Numbered from the stretch's first letter, positions 23,504 through 35,500 are shown. The stretch is DNA of 64,000 nucleotides from Eurosta solidaginis (GCF_040869045.1 NC_090319.1:51246779-51310778); one strand, 5' to 3'. A program made the numbers and translations. Notes: generated by a model from the letters alone, not told the origin.

Positions 23504-25966
23504 ACAAGTAAAGACGGGGCTGACTTCGGCTGTACCGAAGACTTCATACCTTTCATGAATGGGGCTGAACAATAAACTTATCCCGTTCGTAATCTCCAAA
23601 TAATCGGATGTATAAGATTAGAAATATATAGTGAACAGATGTACATACCTAAACGATTTTTAAGATAAATATAAAATAAACAAGTAAGGAAGGTTAAGTT
23701 CGGGTGTAACCGAACATTACATACTCAGTTGAGAGCTATGGTGACAACATAAGGGAAAATAACCATGTAGGAAAATGAACCGAGGGAAACCATGGAATGT
23801 GTTTGTATGACATGTTTGAAAGGCATTAAAGAGTATTTTATGAAGGAGTGGGCCATAGTTCTATAGGTGGACGCCATTTAGGGATATCGCTATAAAGGTG
23901 GATCAGGGTTGACCCTAGAATTTGTTTTTACGATAATGGTATAAAATGAAAGGTGTTAATGGGCATTTTTAAAAGGTAGTGGTCCTTCGTTCTATAGGTG
24001 TTCGCCTTTTCGAAATATCGCCATAGAGGTGGACCAGGGGTGACTCTAGACTTTGTTTGTACGATATGGGTATCAAATTAAAGGTATTAATGAGAGTTTT
24101 AAAAGGGAGTGGTGGTAGTTTTATATGTGAAGGCGTTTTCCAGATATCGACCAAAATGTTGAACAGGGTGACCCAGAACATCATCTGTTGTATACCGCTA
24201 ATTTATTTATATATGTAATACCTGTCAATATTTTAAGGGTTTTTTATTTCGCCCTGCAGAACTTTTTTAATTTTCTTCTACTTAATATGGTAGGTGTCAC
24301 AACCATTTTATAAAGTTTTTCTAAGGTTATATTTCGCGTCAATAAACCAATCCAATTACCTCACCATGTTTCATCCCTTTTTTCGTATTTGGTATAGAAT
24401 TATGGAATTTTTTTTCATTTTTCGTAATTTTCGAAATCGAAAAAGTGGGCGTGGTCATTTTCGTATTTCGTTCATTTTTCATACCAAGATAAAGTGAGTT
24501 CAAGTAAGTACGTGAACTAAGTTCATTAAAGATATGTCGATTTTTGCTCAAGTTATCGTGTTAACGGCCATGCGGAAGGACAGACGAACGACTGTGTATA
24601 AAAACTGGGAGTGGCTTCAACCGATTTCGCCCGTTTTCACAGAAAACAGTTAATATCATAAAATCTATGCCCCTACCAAATTTCAAAAGGATGGGTTAAT
24701 TTTTGTTCGAATTATGGCGTTAAAAGTATCCTAGACAAATTAAATGAAAAAGGGCGGAGCCACGCCCATTTTGAAATTTTCTTTTATTTTTGTATTTTGT
24801 TGCACCATATCATTACTGGAGTTGAATGTTGACATAATTTACTTATATACTGTAAAGATATTAAATTTTTTGTTAAAATTTTACTTTAAAAAAATTTTTT
24901 TTTTTAAAAGTGGGCATGGTCCTTCTCCGATTTTGCTAATTTTTATTAGGCGTAGATATAGTAATAGGAGTAACGTCCCTGCCAAATTTCATCATGATAT
25001 CTTCAACGACTGACAAATTACAGCTTGCAAAACTTTTAAATTACCTTCTTTTAAAAGTGGGCGGTGCCACGCCCATTGTCCAAAATTTTACTAATTTTAT
25101 ATTCTGCGTCACAAATTCAACTCATTTACCAAGTTTCGTCGCTTTATTTTTATTTGGTAATGAATTATCGCACTTTTTCCGTTTTTCGAAATTTTCGATA
25201 TCGAAAAAGTGGGCGTGGTTATAGTCCGATATCGTTCATTTTAAATAGCGATCTGAGATGAGTGCTCAGAAACCTACATACCAAATTTCATCAAGATACC
25301 TCAAAATTTACTCAAGTTATCGTGTTAATGGACGGACGGACATGGCTCAATCAAATTTTTTTCGATCCTGATTATTTTGATATATGGAAGTCTATATCTA
25401 TCTCGATTCCTTTATATATGTACAACCAACCGCTATCCAATCAAACTTAATATACTCTGTGAGCTCTGCTCAACTGAGTATAAAAATGGCAAAAAACCCC
25501 TTATCTGAACGATCGGTTGTATGGGATATATATTATATATAGCTCCAATCGAAATGATTTTTACTGGAAATATTCTATGATATATTAGAATATACATTAC
25601 CGAGTTTCATGTTTATACTTTCTAAATTGCGGCAGGAATGACCAAAATCGTCTTATCTGAAAGATCGGTTGTATGGGAGATATATGTTATAGTGGTCCGG
25701 ATCCGACAAATGTCTAATATAATACAAAAATACATCCTTGTGCCAAATTTCATTTAGATATCTCAAAATTTGAGGGACTAGTGTGCGTTCAAACAGACAG
25801 ACGGGCGGACTGACGGATAGACGGACATGGCTATATCAACTCAGTTCTTCGCCCTGATCAATTCGGTATACTTAATGGTGAGTCTGTCTTCTATATTTCT
25901 CAATGTTAAAAACATCGCACCAAAGTTAATATACCATTTCATGTTCATGAAGTTTCGTGAGGTATA
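23504..25966 (+). mobile_element. Family-3 repeat element, split by copy C
   Basis: It begins ACAAGTAAAGACGGGGCTGA, with the hairpin CTTCGG-CTGTA-CCGAAG and 'catacctttcatgaa'. It ends 'ttcatgaagtttcgtgaggt' followed by 'ata' (to 25966), so the start motif is again complemented at the end. The tail carries 'gatcggttgtatgggag' repeats and 'gacggatagacggacatggc'. Copy C (23680-25482) sits inside; without it the element is only ~660 bp. Confidence 0.7.
23680..25482 (+). mobile_element. Array-bearing repeat element, family 1, copy C (nested)
   Basis: Has the standard start and hairpin, with 'catactcagttgag' and the end 'ctcaactgagtata'. There are about three 130-bp units (23790-24180), followed by the GGGCG-box tail. 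The flanks AAAATAA and AAAATGG may be a decayed 7-bp target duplication. It lies inside the family-3 element, so it is the younger insertion. Confidence 0.75.
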
Positions 25967-26690
25967 AAAAGAATAACTTTTTTTGTTGTTCAATTCAAAG
26001 AACGAATTAATATCTCGTGTGCTGGCGCATTTTGACAAACAATCCTCAATTGCAATTTTTTGCATCACCTCCTGCCAAATGCGTTGTCCTTTGTTGATTC
26101 ATCTCACTTTTTCACAAATATTACCTTACAGCTATGCTTTTGGTGTTTTGGTGCCTGTTGCTTCACTAACTATTATAATTCTACGACAACATAAACGCTT
26201 TGTTTCTATGTTATGCAGTTTTTTTTTTGATACCGTTATCCTAGTAGTGCTACTACCGGCAGATATCTCCTGTAACGGAAATCCATAAAAATGGAATGAT
26301 TGTGATTTTTCTATTTTTATAGTAACTACAAATAGAATTCATTATGGCACATGTGTGTATGTATCTACATATGTACGTAATCCACTTAGGTATGAAAACT
26401 GGGTCATCCATGTAGTGGTTTGAAAAAATTTTGTATTTTTTTACAACTCGGTGCAACTGCAAATAATATCAGTAGCAATACCCCGCCAAATCCCATAGGT
26501 CGAAAAATCACAGATTTTCATCAATACCCTCAAACGGGAGTCCGAGGAAGCCTGCAGTTTCAACAGAGTTGCACCAGAGATAAGGGTGTTAGAGGCGTTG
26601 GTTCACGTTGCAATTGAATAGGTGGTTGGTTTTATGTGAGGACACATTTTAATCGGGAAATAAATAGTAATAGGATAATACAGTATCCAG
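25967..26690. other. Unassigned spacer
   Basis: No recognisable element. The 26520-26620 block ('gaggcgttggttcacgttgc') could be old LINE sequence, but I cannot support it. Confidence 0.3.
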
Positions 26691-26960
26691 AACGAAGATT
26701 AGCTAGATTAACGCGCGTCTGTCTGTGGAGGTTTCCCTCCTCAACTGCGCCCTCTGTTTATGTGTCTTTAAGAAAGAGGCCAACCAGCCAATCCCTGGCA
26801 TATTAGCATGACAGCTGTTTATGGATATCTCTTAGGGCTTTTTCATGCTCTTTTCTGCATAAAGTTGAGTTCTTTAAGGTCGGATTTTTTCATAGTGCTT
26901 ACAAAGATGACTTCTTTAATTGAGGCGAGACCCTTCAGCCTAGTTTCCTAGGCTAAATTT
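26690..26960 (-). mobile_element. Jockey-like LINE, ORF2 C-terminal/3' fragment
   Basis: Shares 'ccctcctcaactgc'/'ccctcaactgcc', 'gtctttaag', 'cttttttcatagtgctta'-like text and 'acttctttaattgag' with the LINE at 51180-51400. It has the same minus orientation as the endonuclease fragment at 27170-27520. Confidence 0.5.
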
Positions 26961-26979
26961 TTCCATTTTTGGGGATGCC

Positions 26980-27125
26980 CTTGATTTTAAGGACACCAGA
27001 TTATTGTTTTATTCGTTTTGGAAATTGTGGCCGAAGTTCCGCAATCCCTTCAGCAGGAATGAAACAAGCTGACGCAGACTCAAGGACCATGCAGGCAATA
27101 CGTTTTCCAATCGGGATGGGATGTG
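26980..27125 (+). repeat. ~145-bp block duplicated in inverted orientation at 30435-30590
   Basis: The two copies are about 95% identical by eye and conserve an open frame (P-S-A-G-M-K-Q-A-D-A-D-S-R-T-M ...) with only four or five residue changes. I do not recognise the peptide; the other strand is also open. Confidence 0.7.
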
Positions 27126-27169
27126 CAGCGAAAATATTATATTTTTTCTACTTTTTCTTTTTAAAGTTG

Positions 27170-27520
27170 AAAGTTCTCCGAAGTGATGAATTCAGCTGAT
27201 CGCTCAAGCGAGAGGTGTATGGGTTTGTGGTCGGATGCCAATATTATTGTCCACTGTCAGCTGACGTAGTTAGCATGTTCTGCGCTTACGTTGGAGATGC
27301 CTGGCAAGCTATGATAATTTCCTACAAAGAAATTTTAGAAGAGTGTTACTTCGATGAAACTGGCACGACCTAATAAATTCGACGGCGCATTCTCACCAGA
27401 AGACCTGATAATTTTAATGCCTTGCAAATTAGATGAGCGGAATCACACTTCTTTCTAAGGGGTCGTGGCAACAATTTTCATCAGGTATGTGTTTTGATCA
27501 CCAGCTTCACTGTATGTCGG
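27170..27520 (-). pseudogene. Jockey-like LINE APE endonuclease fragment
   Basis: The minus-strand frame at about 27180-27260 reads I-L-A-S-D-H-K-P-I-H-L-S-L-E-R. The S-D-H-x-P motif is the catalytic signature of the apurinic-type endonuclease at the N-terminus of LINE ORF2. The upstream part is degenerate. Together with 26690-26960 it may be one heavily deleted insertion. Confidence 0.55.
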
Positions 27521-28854
27521 AATTTCCTCTCTAAAGGTTTGATTTGATGTCAAATAATCAATAACAGGGCTGTTCAAAAATTTGTATATTGAAGTGCAAA
27601 TTACAAAACATATACAAAATTATTGTACATTGAAACTTTTTTAAATTGAAAAAAAAAAAAACAAATTAAAAATTATTTTTATATTTTAATGGACCGGCCC
27701 CTTAATGAATAAATTTTAAATTAAAAATTGTTTTCAGTGCTACAATATTTTTGAAAATTTGTTTGGTGTCAATTTGTTTTTGTAAATTTGAGTAACATAC
27801 CGAAGTGCCGTGGCTTCATATGGAAGTGCTTTTTCCTTGCATTTTCATATAAAATTCAGGCACTTTCATATGAATCGGATTTATATGTGAGGGCATATGG
27901 GAGCGCCATGAATTTTTTCGTTTTATTCAAATTGTGAGTTTGTGTCTGTGCCTATTTTAAATAAATAATAATAAATAATAAAACCAATGGATAAATACCC
28001 TTCAACCGATACGAGGGGCGCATCCGCATGACGCATGGATTTTGTTATTTTGTTTTTGCCGAGTTGTTGATAGGCGGAGGTTTGTCAAGCGTTGAGATCT
28101 AAAACTGCTCAGCTACAAAATAAAAATCATGAGCTGAGTAATATACATAACAGTTGGGAATAATGCATATACTACATTGTTAAATAGGTGAGCATTTTAT
28201 TTAATTTTTTTTTTTTATTTTGTTCGAAGTTCAGATAGGATAGAACAGTTTTCTTTATAGTAAAAGGTGAATCTGTTATACCAAATGAGTTTAAATGAGA
28301 GTTAAAATCATGACACAAACACCGAAAAGATTCATTTAATTCCAATTTAGTTCTGCACTGCCTCAAAAGAATAGGTTTGAAATGTCTTGATGCTCATGAC
28401 GGGGCATTGAAGTTTACTTCGTTCAAAAGAAGGGCTAGAAATCAGACCATTCAGTAGTTTAGCCATGAATAATATGCCTAGCATTTCTCTACGACTTGCG
28501 AGAGTTGAAAGATTGATAAGCTTTAACGGACTAGTATAAGGTGGAAGATTATACCCAGCGTACCAATAAAAATTCCTTAAAGAAAAAAGTAAAAATTGCC
28601 TCTGTATTGACTCTAGTCTATCTGCATGAACTTGATATCGCGGATTCCGAACTATTGATCTTATTCTAGTATCGGTCTAGCTAATTTAGTAAAAAGGGCT
28701 TTAATTACATAAGGGTCACTAAATTATTTATACCATCGCTTCACGAATGATAGAACACCTCTAACCTTACTGACAGTAGCCATAATATGAAGGGCAAAAC
28801 AAAAACAAAAGTGCTAGAAATGTATATGGGTTCTCTGATCATTAATATATACTA
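27521..28854. other. Unassigned AT-rich spacer
   Basis: Very AT-rich, with A tracts at 27648-27662. A small direct repeat of 'aaattaaaaatt(g/a)tt' lies near 27663-27735. No gene was seen. Confidence 0.35.
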
Positions 28855-29150
28855 ACCTGTGTCGATTTGTATGGACGAAAGTTAACCGATATCGCGCCAT
28901 CGATTTTTCGATAGGATTTGGGCTCAGGAAAAAAAGCACATTTTTGAATGAAGGTCTGAAATAAGGTGCTCTTCAATCAAAATCTGAAAAATAGTATTTT
29001 GCAAATCTTTTCTGCGATAGGTCGTTTTCTAATCGGCAGCTAAGATAGGGTACATCCCTCTCAGAAGTAAATATTTGAAGCTACAATAGTACACTTTCAA
29101 AATTATAATAGTTTTTGATGCAAAAGCGCGGTTCAAAACCTTTTGATGTC
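28855..29150. mobile_element. Possible relict of the foldback family at 62730-63086
   Basis: 'gtgtcgatttgtatgg' resembles the 'gggtcgatttgtaggg' terminus at 62735, and the internal 'catcgatttttcga' is palindromic. No opposite end was found. Confidence 0.3.
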
Positions 29151-29214
29151 ATAAGCAAAAAAATAGTTTCATTTAAAGAGTAAGTTTCATTTTGTAGTTC
29201 GTACTTACTGACGC

Positions 29215-29830
29215 GGCCTACTTTATAAGCATGTGATGCCAGAAGGCAGTGTCCGGAGCCTTCGTCTTCTCTCTTCAGAGATATGAGCCAATTTGTGAGC
29301 TTAAAATTGTAGGCTTTGTCTATATTCTTAGAACTTTTGCAGTCTCATGACTTTGTCCACGCCGTTCCTGCTCGTGACTCCTTTTTATTTCTCCCAAATG
29401 GACTGGAATGTCTAACGTCGTTTCAGCGAGTGTTGCACCTTCCTTTGCCAACTCATCGGCCTTTTCATTACCTTCTATCCCCAGTATAGATGAAGGTCTG
29501 GCCTGAGCGAAATTTTTCCAAGCCTTTTTGCATTCCAGAATATTTCTTGATGAAGTACTCTATGACATTATGGCCTTAATCGCCACCTGACTATCAAAAT
29601 ATTTATTGACGCGATTGCAGCTTAAGCAAGCTTTCTCCAGAATTTCTGTTGCTTTCTTCGCGGCTATCATTTCCGCTTGAAAGACGGCGCATTAATCTGA
29701 CAGGCTGCATGATATACTTATTGCTAGATCGAGAGGGTATACAGAAAACTTGACACCTTTCGTTAACTTGGAGCCATCGTTGTATACGTGAGTAGTATGT
29801 TCTACCATTTCTGCACCTTGGCACCAACTC
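29215..29830 (-). pseudogene. LINE RNase H domain fragment (I/LOA-like)
   Basis: Minus-strand frames give V-F-Q-A-E-M-I-A-A-K-K-A-T-E-I-L and then I-E-G-N-E-K-A-D-E-L-A-K-E-G-A-T-L. These are the second and third blocks of a LINE RNase H domain, in correct order. Several stops and frame changes make it non-functional. Confidence 0.65.
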
Positions 29831-30430
29831 TACGGCTCAATTGTGGCCCCCAGACCTCTTTTGAAGATCTGGAGAATCTTCTTACTTCAATAAAATTCTA
29901 AAATTCAACAAGCTCCGGAAATGGAAAATTATTTTGAAGTGTATTTTCAAAAGTGTGGTTGAATTAAAATATATTCGGAATGGCAACCATATACAAAAAA
30001 ATCGACTCAACAGTTTACTAGAAAAGTACAAGCGTTGCTTGCTTAAAGTTTTAAGAATAGAGCCCTAACGTCTTCTCTAATGAAACTCAAGCGTTTATTT
30101 AAAGATTTTTTTTTTTTAGAAACAACTTTATTACTTACCCTATATTCTTAACTGTTCGGGTACATTGAATTTTTATTCTTGCAGTGCGAGTGGATATTTC
30201 TGTTGTGTTTGTACAGTTGTATATTAGCTTAATCTACCTCCCTACAACCACTTTAGCTTAGCATGTCATTTATTATTGCTTTCTGCTGTGGCACCTGCCA
30301 TTTGCCAATTCATTGCCAGCTTTCCTTACTTTGTTCATGTTTAGATTTTTTTCCACTGACAGTTTGCTTGCCCCTGTGGGAAATGTCAACAGTAGCATGT
30401 TTACATACTGTCTTTTATCATGCTTACGCG
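29831..30430. other. Unassigned spacer
   Basis: A T/A tract near 30107-30117. No support for a gene. Confidence 0.35.
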
Positions 30431-30434
30431 GAAT

Positions 30435-30600
30435 AAAGTGCGCACATCCGATCCCGATTGGAAAACGTATTGCCCGCATGGTCCTTGAGTCTGCGTCAGC
30501 TTGTTTCATTCCTGCTGAAGGGATTGCTGAACTTCGGCCACACTTTCCAAAAGGAATAAAACAATAATCTTGTGTCCTTAAAATCAAGGGTATAAACACC
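30435..30600 (-). repeat. Inverted copy of the 26980-27125 block
   Basis: Reverse complement of the earlier block. The match extends slightly further, into 'ttgtgtccttaaaatcaagg'. Confidence 0.7.
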
Positions 30601-30659
30601 AATGCATCAGACTATTTGTAAACGAACACAAGCGCGATAAATGTGCGAAACACCTTATG

Positions 30660-31260
30660 CGTACAGTGCGTTTAAGACCGTGTCGGAGGAGGCAATGCAA
30701 GTGATAGCAGGAATGTATTCAATAGATATATTAAAAAATGAAGCGGCGATGATATCCAAAAAGAAAAGACATGCTCCGAAACACGTGAAATCAGCATGCC
30801 AAACTGGCAGCTGAGCTGGAACTCGACAAAGGCGCTGTGCACATTGGTGCATCACCGACTTGAAACGCTGAGTTTTACGAACGCACGGCGGAGTGGAATT
30901 CTTCATAACCATGTTCTTAAGCGGGCAAAGATGTTTTAAGGTATACCTTTACCGTTTGAAGCATAAGAAAATATCATATGCGCCCACTGCGATGGCGAAA
31001 AATATAGGATATATACCACATCTTCTTTGAATGCCCGAGATCCTATCAGTATAATTTGTAGGCTGCACAGAATATTCGGAGAAGATTACATTCCTGAGAC
31101 ATACATGGATCTCATGCTTCAGAGTAACGCACAATGAGCGAAGGCGTGTAATGTCTAGAATATATGTTGCAGTAGTAACGATTAGGCAACGGAAGCAGAC
31201 TGCAAACGTGGTTTGGAAAAAGGCACTTCTAACCCCAAAAATAGTTTAAGGTATGGATTG
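30660..31260 (+). pseudogene. R1/LOA-like LINE C-terminal fragment
   Basis: Frames give W-Q-L-S-W-N-S (about 30795), then C-F-K-V-Y-L-Y-R-L-K-H and I-G-Y-I-P-H-L-L followed by 'gaatgcccgag'. This fits the C-terminal order of R1-type ORF2 (W...C-F-R-x-Y-L...C...E-H...E-C-P-R). It is heavily frameshifted. Confidence 0.5.
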
Positions 31261-31654
31261 AAGGCAGGGCCTCTCCAACCATTCAAATAATAATAACGTT
31301 AGATAATTCGAAATTTACCTGCATAAGTGTTACATCGTATACACCGAGTGGAGATTAGGTTTCTTTAATCGCCGTAAAAGCAAACATAGTAGAATATTGT
31401 ACTCAAAAAAAAAAAAAAAAAATCGATAAAAAACTATAAAAAACATATATTTTTTTTTCAATTTTTACATAAAATCAGCACAAAAAAACTAAAACTCATG
31501 CTCTAGCTTATCAATGCCGTGCGACTGTGCAACTTTCACCGAATTGCATCGTAACCCAACCAGACATAGAGTCTGGTGCCCAATCTATCTCCCTACGGAG
31601 AATTGTACTGAAAAGCACTGACTCTGAGGATACGATTCTGCTCCTATTAAAAAA

Positions 31655-31870
31655 ACATTGAGAATACTCACACATATACATGTATAATAAGCGACTATGA
31701 AATACAACTGTTTGAGAAGGCTGTTTGTGAAAAGTCTAGACCCAACGAGAAATAGGTGAATAAAGTATCTGTTAGTATAAAATCAACGCGAGCTGAGGAA
31801 TAAATAAAAAGTTTGATTTTAACACGCTATAGTAAAAGACCGCTAGTAATTTTATTGAAACAATTAGATC
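31655..31870 (+). mobile_element. LTR fragment of the window's Ty3/gypsy family
   Basis: Shares 'gaaaagtctagaccc', 'agtataaaatcaacgcgagc' and 'tgaggaataa', with 'tttgattttaacacgctat', with the LTRs at 1-383 and 52614-53127. Both ends are missing. Confidence 0.6.
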
Positions 31871-32831
31871 AAATACAATGTTCTCTGCTGCAGACTTTCC
31901 TCATATTTCTCTTTCTCTCTTTTTGTTGAAAATCTATAAGTTCGTTTTGGACTTAATCGTCAAGGTCCTGTATCACCAAGTATTCATATTTTGAACAATA
32001 ATTTACTATTGCTAGAGCAAATTGTGAACGCTTTATCGCCAATGTCATCAATATCACACCGAAATTAGTCGAAAGAAGTAAGGGAGTATAAGCTCGGATG
32101 TAGCCGAACATTATATACTCAGCGTGAGGTTCAGTTGCACAGTTCATTTCAAATAAATAATTTTTCGAACTTTGTTGTGTAATGCTTGATCGGAATAGGG
32201 GCGTGGCACCGCCCATTAAAAATCAAATGTCTGCCAATTTTCTTTTACAATAAGTTGGTAAGTGAAATATCTTAACGGTTTTTGATTTATGATAAATAAT
32301 ATTTGTAAAACTAATTTTTTTGGTGCCACGCCCTCTTTCAAAGAATTTTAAAATTTTTTATCAAAAGTCTCAATCTCAAAAGTCAAATCCACACGTCAAC
32401 AGTAGCTATCATCCCGTCGCAAAAATACTGAGCCAGATAAATAATTTTGCATGGAAATGCAACAGCAATGATTTGAGCCAGATATGTAAATCCCGATAGA
32501 ATTCTGGTTCAATTTTGTGAGCGAGATAATTTGTTTGTTTCTTATCTTTAGTTTGGCAAGGCAATAAGGTGCTGCTTAGCCTTTAGCCGTATGTGATAAA
32601 TGAAATACAATAGCGACATCTGCCTATTACAACTCATATGTACAAAAATATCACAACCTCTGCTTCACAAGTCGCCCAATGATCCAGAGCAATCCGGTAA
32701 TAATTGAGCGTGATACTGAGTTGTAAAAACTCACTGGATGATGACTATTATAGGTGTATCATCTACTAAATAATCATGTTTTTTGTGTTTTACAAATCTA
32801 TATATGTATAAAGTGGGCGTGGTTATCATAC

Positions 32832-33314
32832 TGTGACGAATATTACCATCTCTAAGGTTATTAAATAAAGGCACAACAACAGAAACATTAAGAAAGTACA
32901 TAAACACATTAACCATCATTTACCTACATACATACAAGGCAACGAAGAGGTAACTCACATACAGATGTAGTCGCCGGTGGAAGTATTACTCACATTTACA
33001 CGCGCATATGGCTATGCGAGAGGATATAAACGTATATCTGTAGTTTATAGCTGGTAACGTATAGCTGGTAACCAAGTAGAAAATTCTAGCAGAAGAAACG
33101 TCTAGATATTTGGGCAAAGAGTATAAAAGCAGCGAAAGCTGATTAATCTGGAATCAGTTTGATTTAAGCACACTATCAGTTGCGAAGTGAAGTTTAATTG
33201 CGAAGTATTTTCAAAGTAGTCTAATAAAAACCATTTGTAATACAGAATATTGGAGTGTTTTATTCAACAGTTTTGCGATACGAACGTAAGCAGAAGGTTG
33301 CGAAATTCGTTAAA
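32832..33314 (+). repeat. 5' LTR (483 bp)
   Basis: TATA box TATAAAA at 33122-33128 and polyadenylation signal AATAAA at 33223-33228. The terminal inverted bases TGT.ACGAAT are complemented by ATTCGTTA.A at the 3' end. It is about 18 bp shorter than the 3' LTR near its end. Confidence 0.9.
33122..33128 (+). promoter_or_regulatory. LTR TATA box
   Basis: TATAAAA, followed by 'gcagcgaaagctga'. It is conserved in the 3' LTR at 36121-36127, while the solo LTR at 52614 has lost it (ACAAAAAA). It is the likely core promoter for genomic RNA. Confidence 0.7.
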
Positions 33315-33316
33315 AT

Positions 33317-33332
33317 TGGTGTCAGAAGAGGA
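33317..33332 (+). promoter_or_regulatory. Primer-binding site, tRNA-Leu type
   Basis: TGGTGTCAGAAGAGG starts two bases after the LTR. Its first 12 or 13 bases complement the 3' end of a dipteran tRNA-Leu with CCA added, as I recall that sequence. Confidence 0.75.
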
Positions 33333-33370
33333 ATTGTTGAATAAATTCTGAAGATTTCGAATACAACTTG

Positions 33371-34833
33371 GACGTGGCAAAGTTTAGTGAATTAAGGATC
33401 CAGCAACTGAAGAAGGAGTTGGAGAACCGTGGATTGAATACAAAAGGCAATAAGATCGAACTTCAAGCACGGCTACGAGAGGTAGTGGAGTTGGAAGGAA
33501 TTAATGTGGACGAGTATGTCTTTTATCCTGATGTGGAATAGCCAGCGACTAAAATGGAGGAGAAGATAAAGACTCCCAATCCATTGGAAAGTGTTGACAC
33601 TAACGCGATACTGGCAGTGTTGAAGCAAATGTCATCACAAATATCAACCGAAATGTCATCTCATCTGGAAGAACAGAAGACGTATATGGTATCCCTTCTG
33701 GAATCCCTGAAGGCACGCATAATATCCAAGATGGAAACACAACTAGAATCCCTGGAGACACGCATAACGTCCAAGATGGAAACGCAACCAGAACCCCAGG
33801 AGATACGTATGACATCCAAGATTGAAGCACAAGAAACGCGTATTTCGGAAATGTCGTCGCAAATATCATCCCAACTGGAATCACAGGCGACACGTATCTT
33901 AGATATGTTGTCAGAAATAACATCTAAAATTGAAGCACAAGAGACATGTATATCAGAAATGTCGGCACAAATTTCAGCACAGGTATCAGATCTCTGCACA
34001 ACTGGAAGCTGCGTATGGAAGATAAACTAACGCAGTTTCAGGAAGGGTTCAGTGGTCGACAAGATAAAATTGAGGCTGAGATAGATGCTTTAAAAGATCT
34101 TATTCAAGAGTTACAATTGAACCATCCAATCATTTCAACGTCTACTCTGAAGGTAAAATCCCCAACATTTTTTGGTTCTGTTCCTTTCCAGGTATTTAAG
34201 CTCCAATTTGAGAAGACGTCAGCGGCGAACAACTGGAATGCCGAAGATAAAGTTGCTGCATTGTTCGTGGCTTTAAAAGGACCACTGAGATCTTACAGAC
34301 CATCCCAGAGTACGAGCGTAACAGTTATGAAACAGATATATCAAATAGAATTTTAAAAGCGTTACAAAAAAGCCAATGAGACTTTGCAGGAGTTTGCTTC
34401 GGATGTTGAAAGGTTGGCTCATTTGGCAAATGCGGACGCACCCGTGGAATACACCGAAAGGCTAAAAATTCAGTGCTTTATGAATGGAATACGAGATGTT
34501 GAAACGAAGTGAGCGACATATGCAAACCCAAAACCCATATTCCCAGAAACGGTATCACATGCATTGACTCAGGAAACTGCCTCCCTGTTGAGTAAACCAG
34601 CATACAAGGCTCACCGTGTGGAAGTAGAAAGACCAGAGTGGGTGGACACAATTTTGGAAGCATTGAAGTATACGCAGCAGAAGAATAATGATGCAGTCAA
34701 ATGCTATAAGTGTGGAAAGCCAGAGCACATAGCTCGTTATTGGAACACCGACCCGAATAATTCCAACAATGTGGGTGGTCATAAATGCAGAGCTGAAGGA
34801 GATCAGCAAACCTCCAAACCACTCATTCGTTAA
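33371..34833 (+). pseudogene. gag: gag with N-terminal SAP-like domain, coiled coil and damaged zinc knuckle
   Basis: Frame 33371-33538 encodes a SAP-like helix pair (L-R-I-Q-Q-L-K-K-E-L, then G-N-K-I-E-L-Q-A-R-L). An in-frame TAG at 33539-33541 separates it from a Met at 33554 and a long charged coiled coil with repeated 'S-K-(M/I)-E-(T/A)-Q' units (33554-34000). A frame change near 34000 leads to a capsid-like stretch (P-T-F-F-G-S-V-P...F-K-L-Q-F-E). Stops at 34354 and about 34512 follow. The knuckle at about 34699-34743 reads C-Y-K-C-G-K-P-E-H-I-A-R-Y-W, so the last cysteine of C-x2-C-x4-H-x4-C is tryptophan. Gag would package RNA. This copy cannot make a full one. Confidence 0.8.
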
Positions 34834-34944
34834 ACTAAAGCAATTCAGCCAAAAGGGGCGACAGCTGGCTCCCGCAATGAATGCCTCATAATCTCTATCT
34901 CGCAGATTTGAAGAAGGTCGAGCAATCTTACTGTAGAAAGTCAT

Positions 34945-35331
34945 GTGGATGGAAAGGAAAGTTTACTGACTGTAGATACGGGCCCATCTCATTCCATTAT
35001 TCGATCAGATTTAGTCAACAAAAATATAAGAATTTTGCATGGAGCAAGATTGCGTACAGCCAATGGAGAGGACACCCAAGTTCTAGGAGAAGTATTATGT
35101 GAAGTCGCAATTGGGAACGTCACGGTAGTACACAATTTTATAGTGGCAGAGATTTTTGATGAAATCATAATTGGAGTGGACTTCTTAATCTACCACGATA
35201 TCAGGATCGACATGCAGAGAAGGATTATTCGCTATACGAACCAGGACTTACCACTCAACTTCAGTTTGAAGAAAGGGTTCAGAAGTAAGCGAGTGCTTGT
35301 GGAGGCGTCTCGACAAATACCACCAAAGTGA
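34945..35331 (+). pseudogene. pro: Aspartic protease domain (pol start)
   Basis: V-D-T-G-P-S-H-S-I-I near the start is the catalytic D-T-G of a retroviral-type protease, and I-I-I-G-V-D-F-L later is the family's I-L-G-x-D segment. It is in the same frame as the second half of gag, with a stop between them. The frame ends at 35331, where the deleted part of pol should begin. The ~130 residues suit a full protease domain. Confidence 0.8.
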
Positions 35332-35500
35332 GAAACAATGGCATTGACCACCAAATGGACGCGCTAAAACGAAGAAAAGAGATTCCCAGAAAGAATGCAA
35401 GGGTAGTTTCAAGCCAGAATGCATTACTGTTGTGAACCATCAAGATGATACCGATGATGCAAGGCCAATTCATCAAGGTCAGGCTCTGTGAAGTAGTCCC
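35332..35500 (+). other. Deletion scar region of pol
   Basis: About 170 bp joins the protease to the integrase tail. No reverse transcriptase, RNase H or integrase core motif is present, so several kilobases are missing relative to complete Ty3/gypsy elements. Confidence 0.6.

Noticed and set aside
33600..33999. Minus-strand frames of more than 100 codons opposite gag
   Set aside because: They are antisense shadows of the repetitive coiled-coil region.
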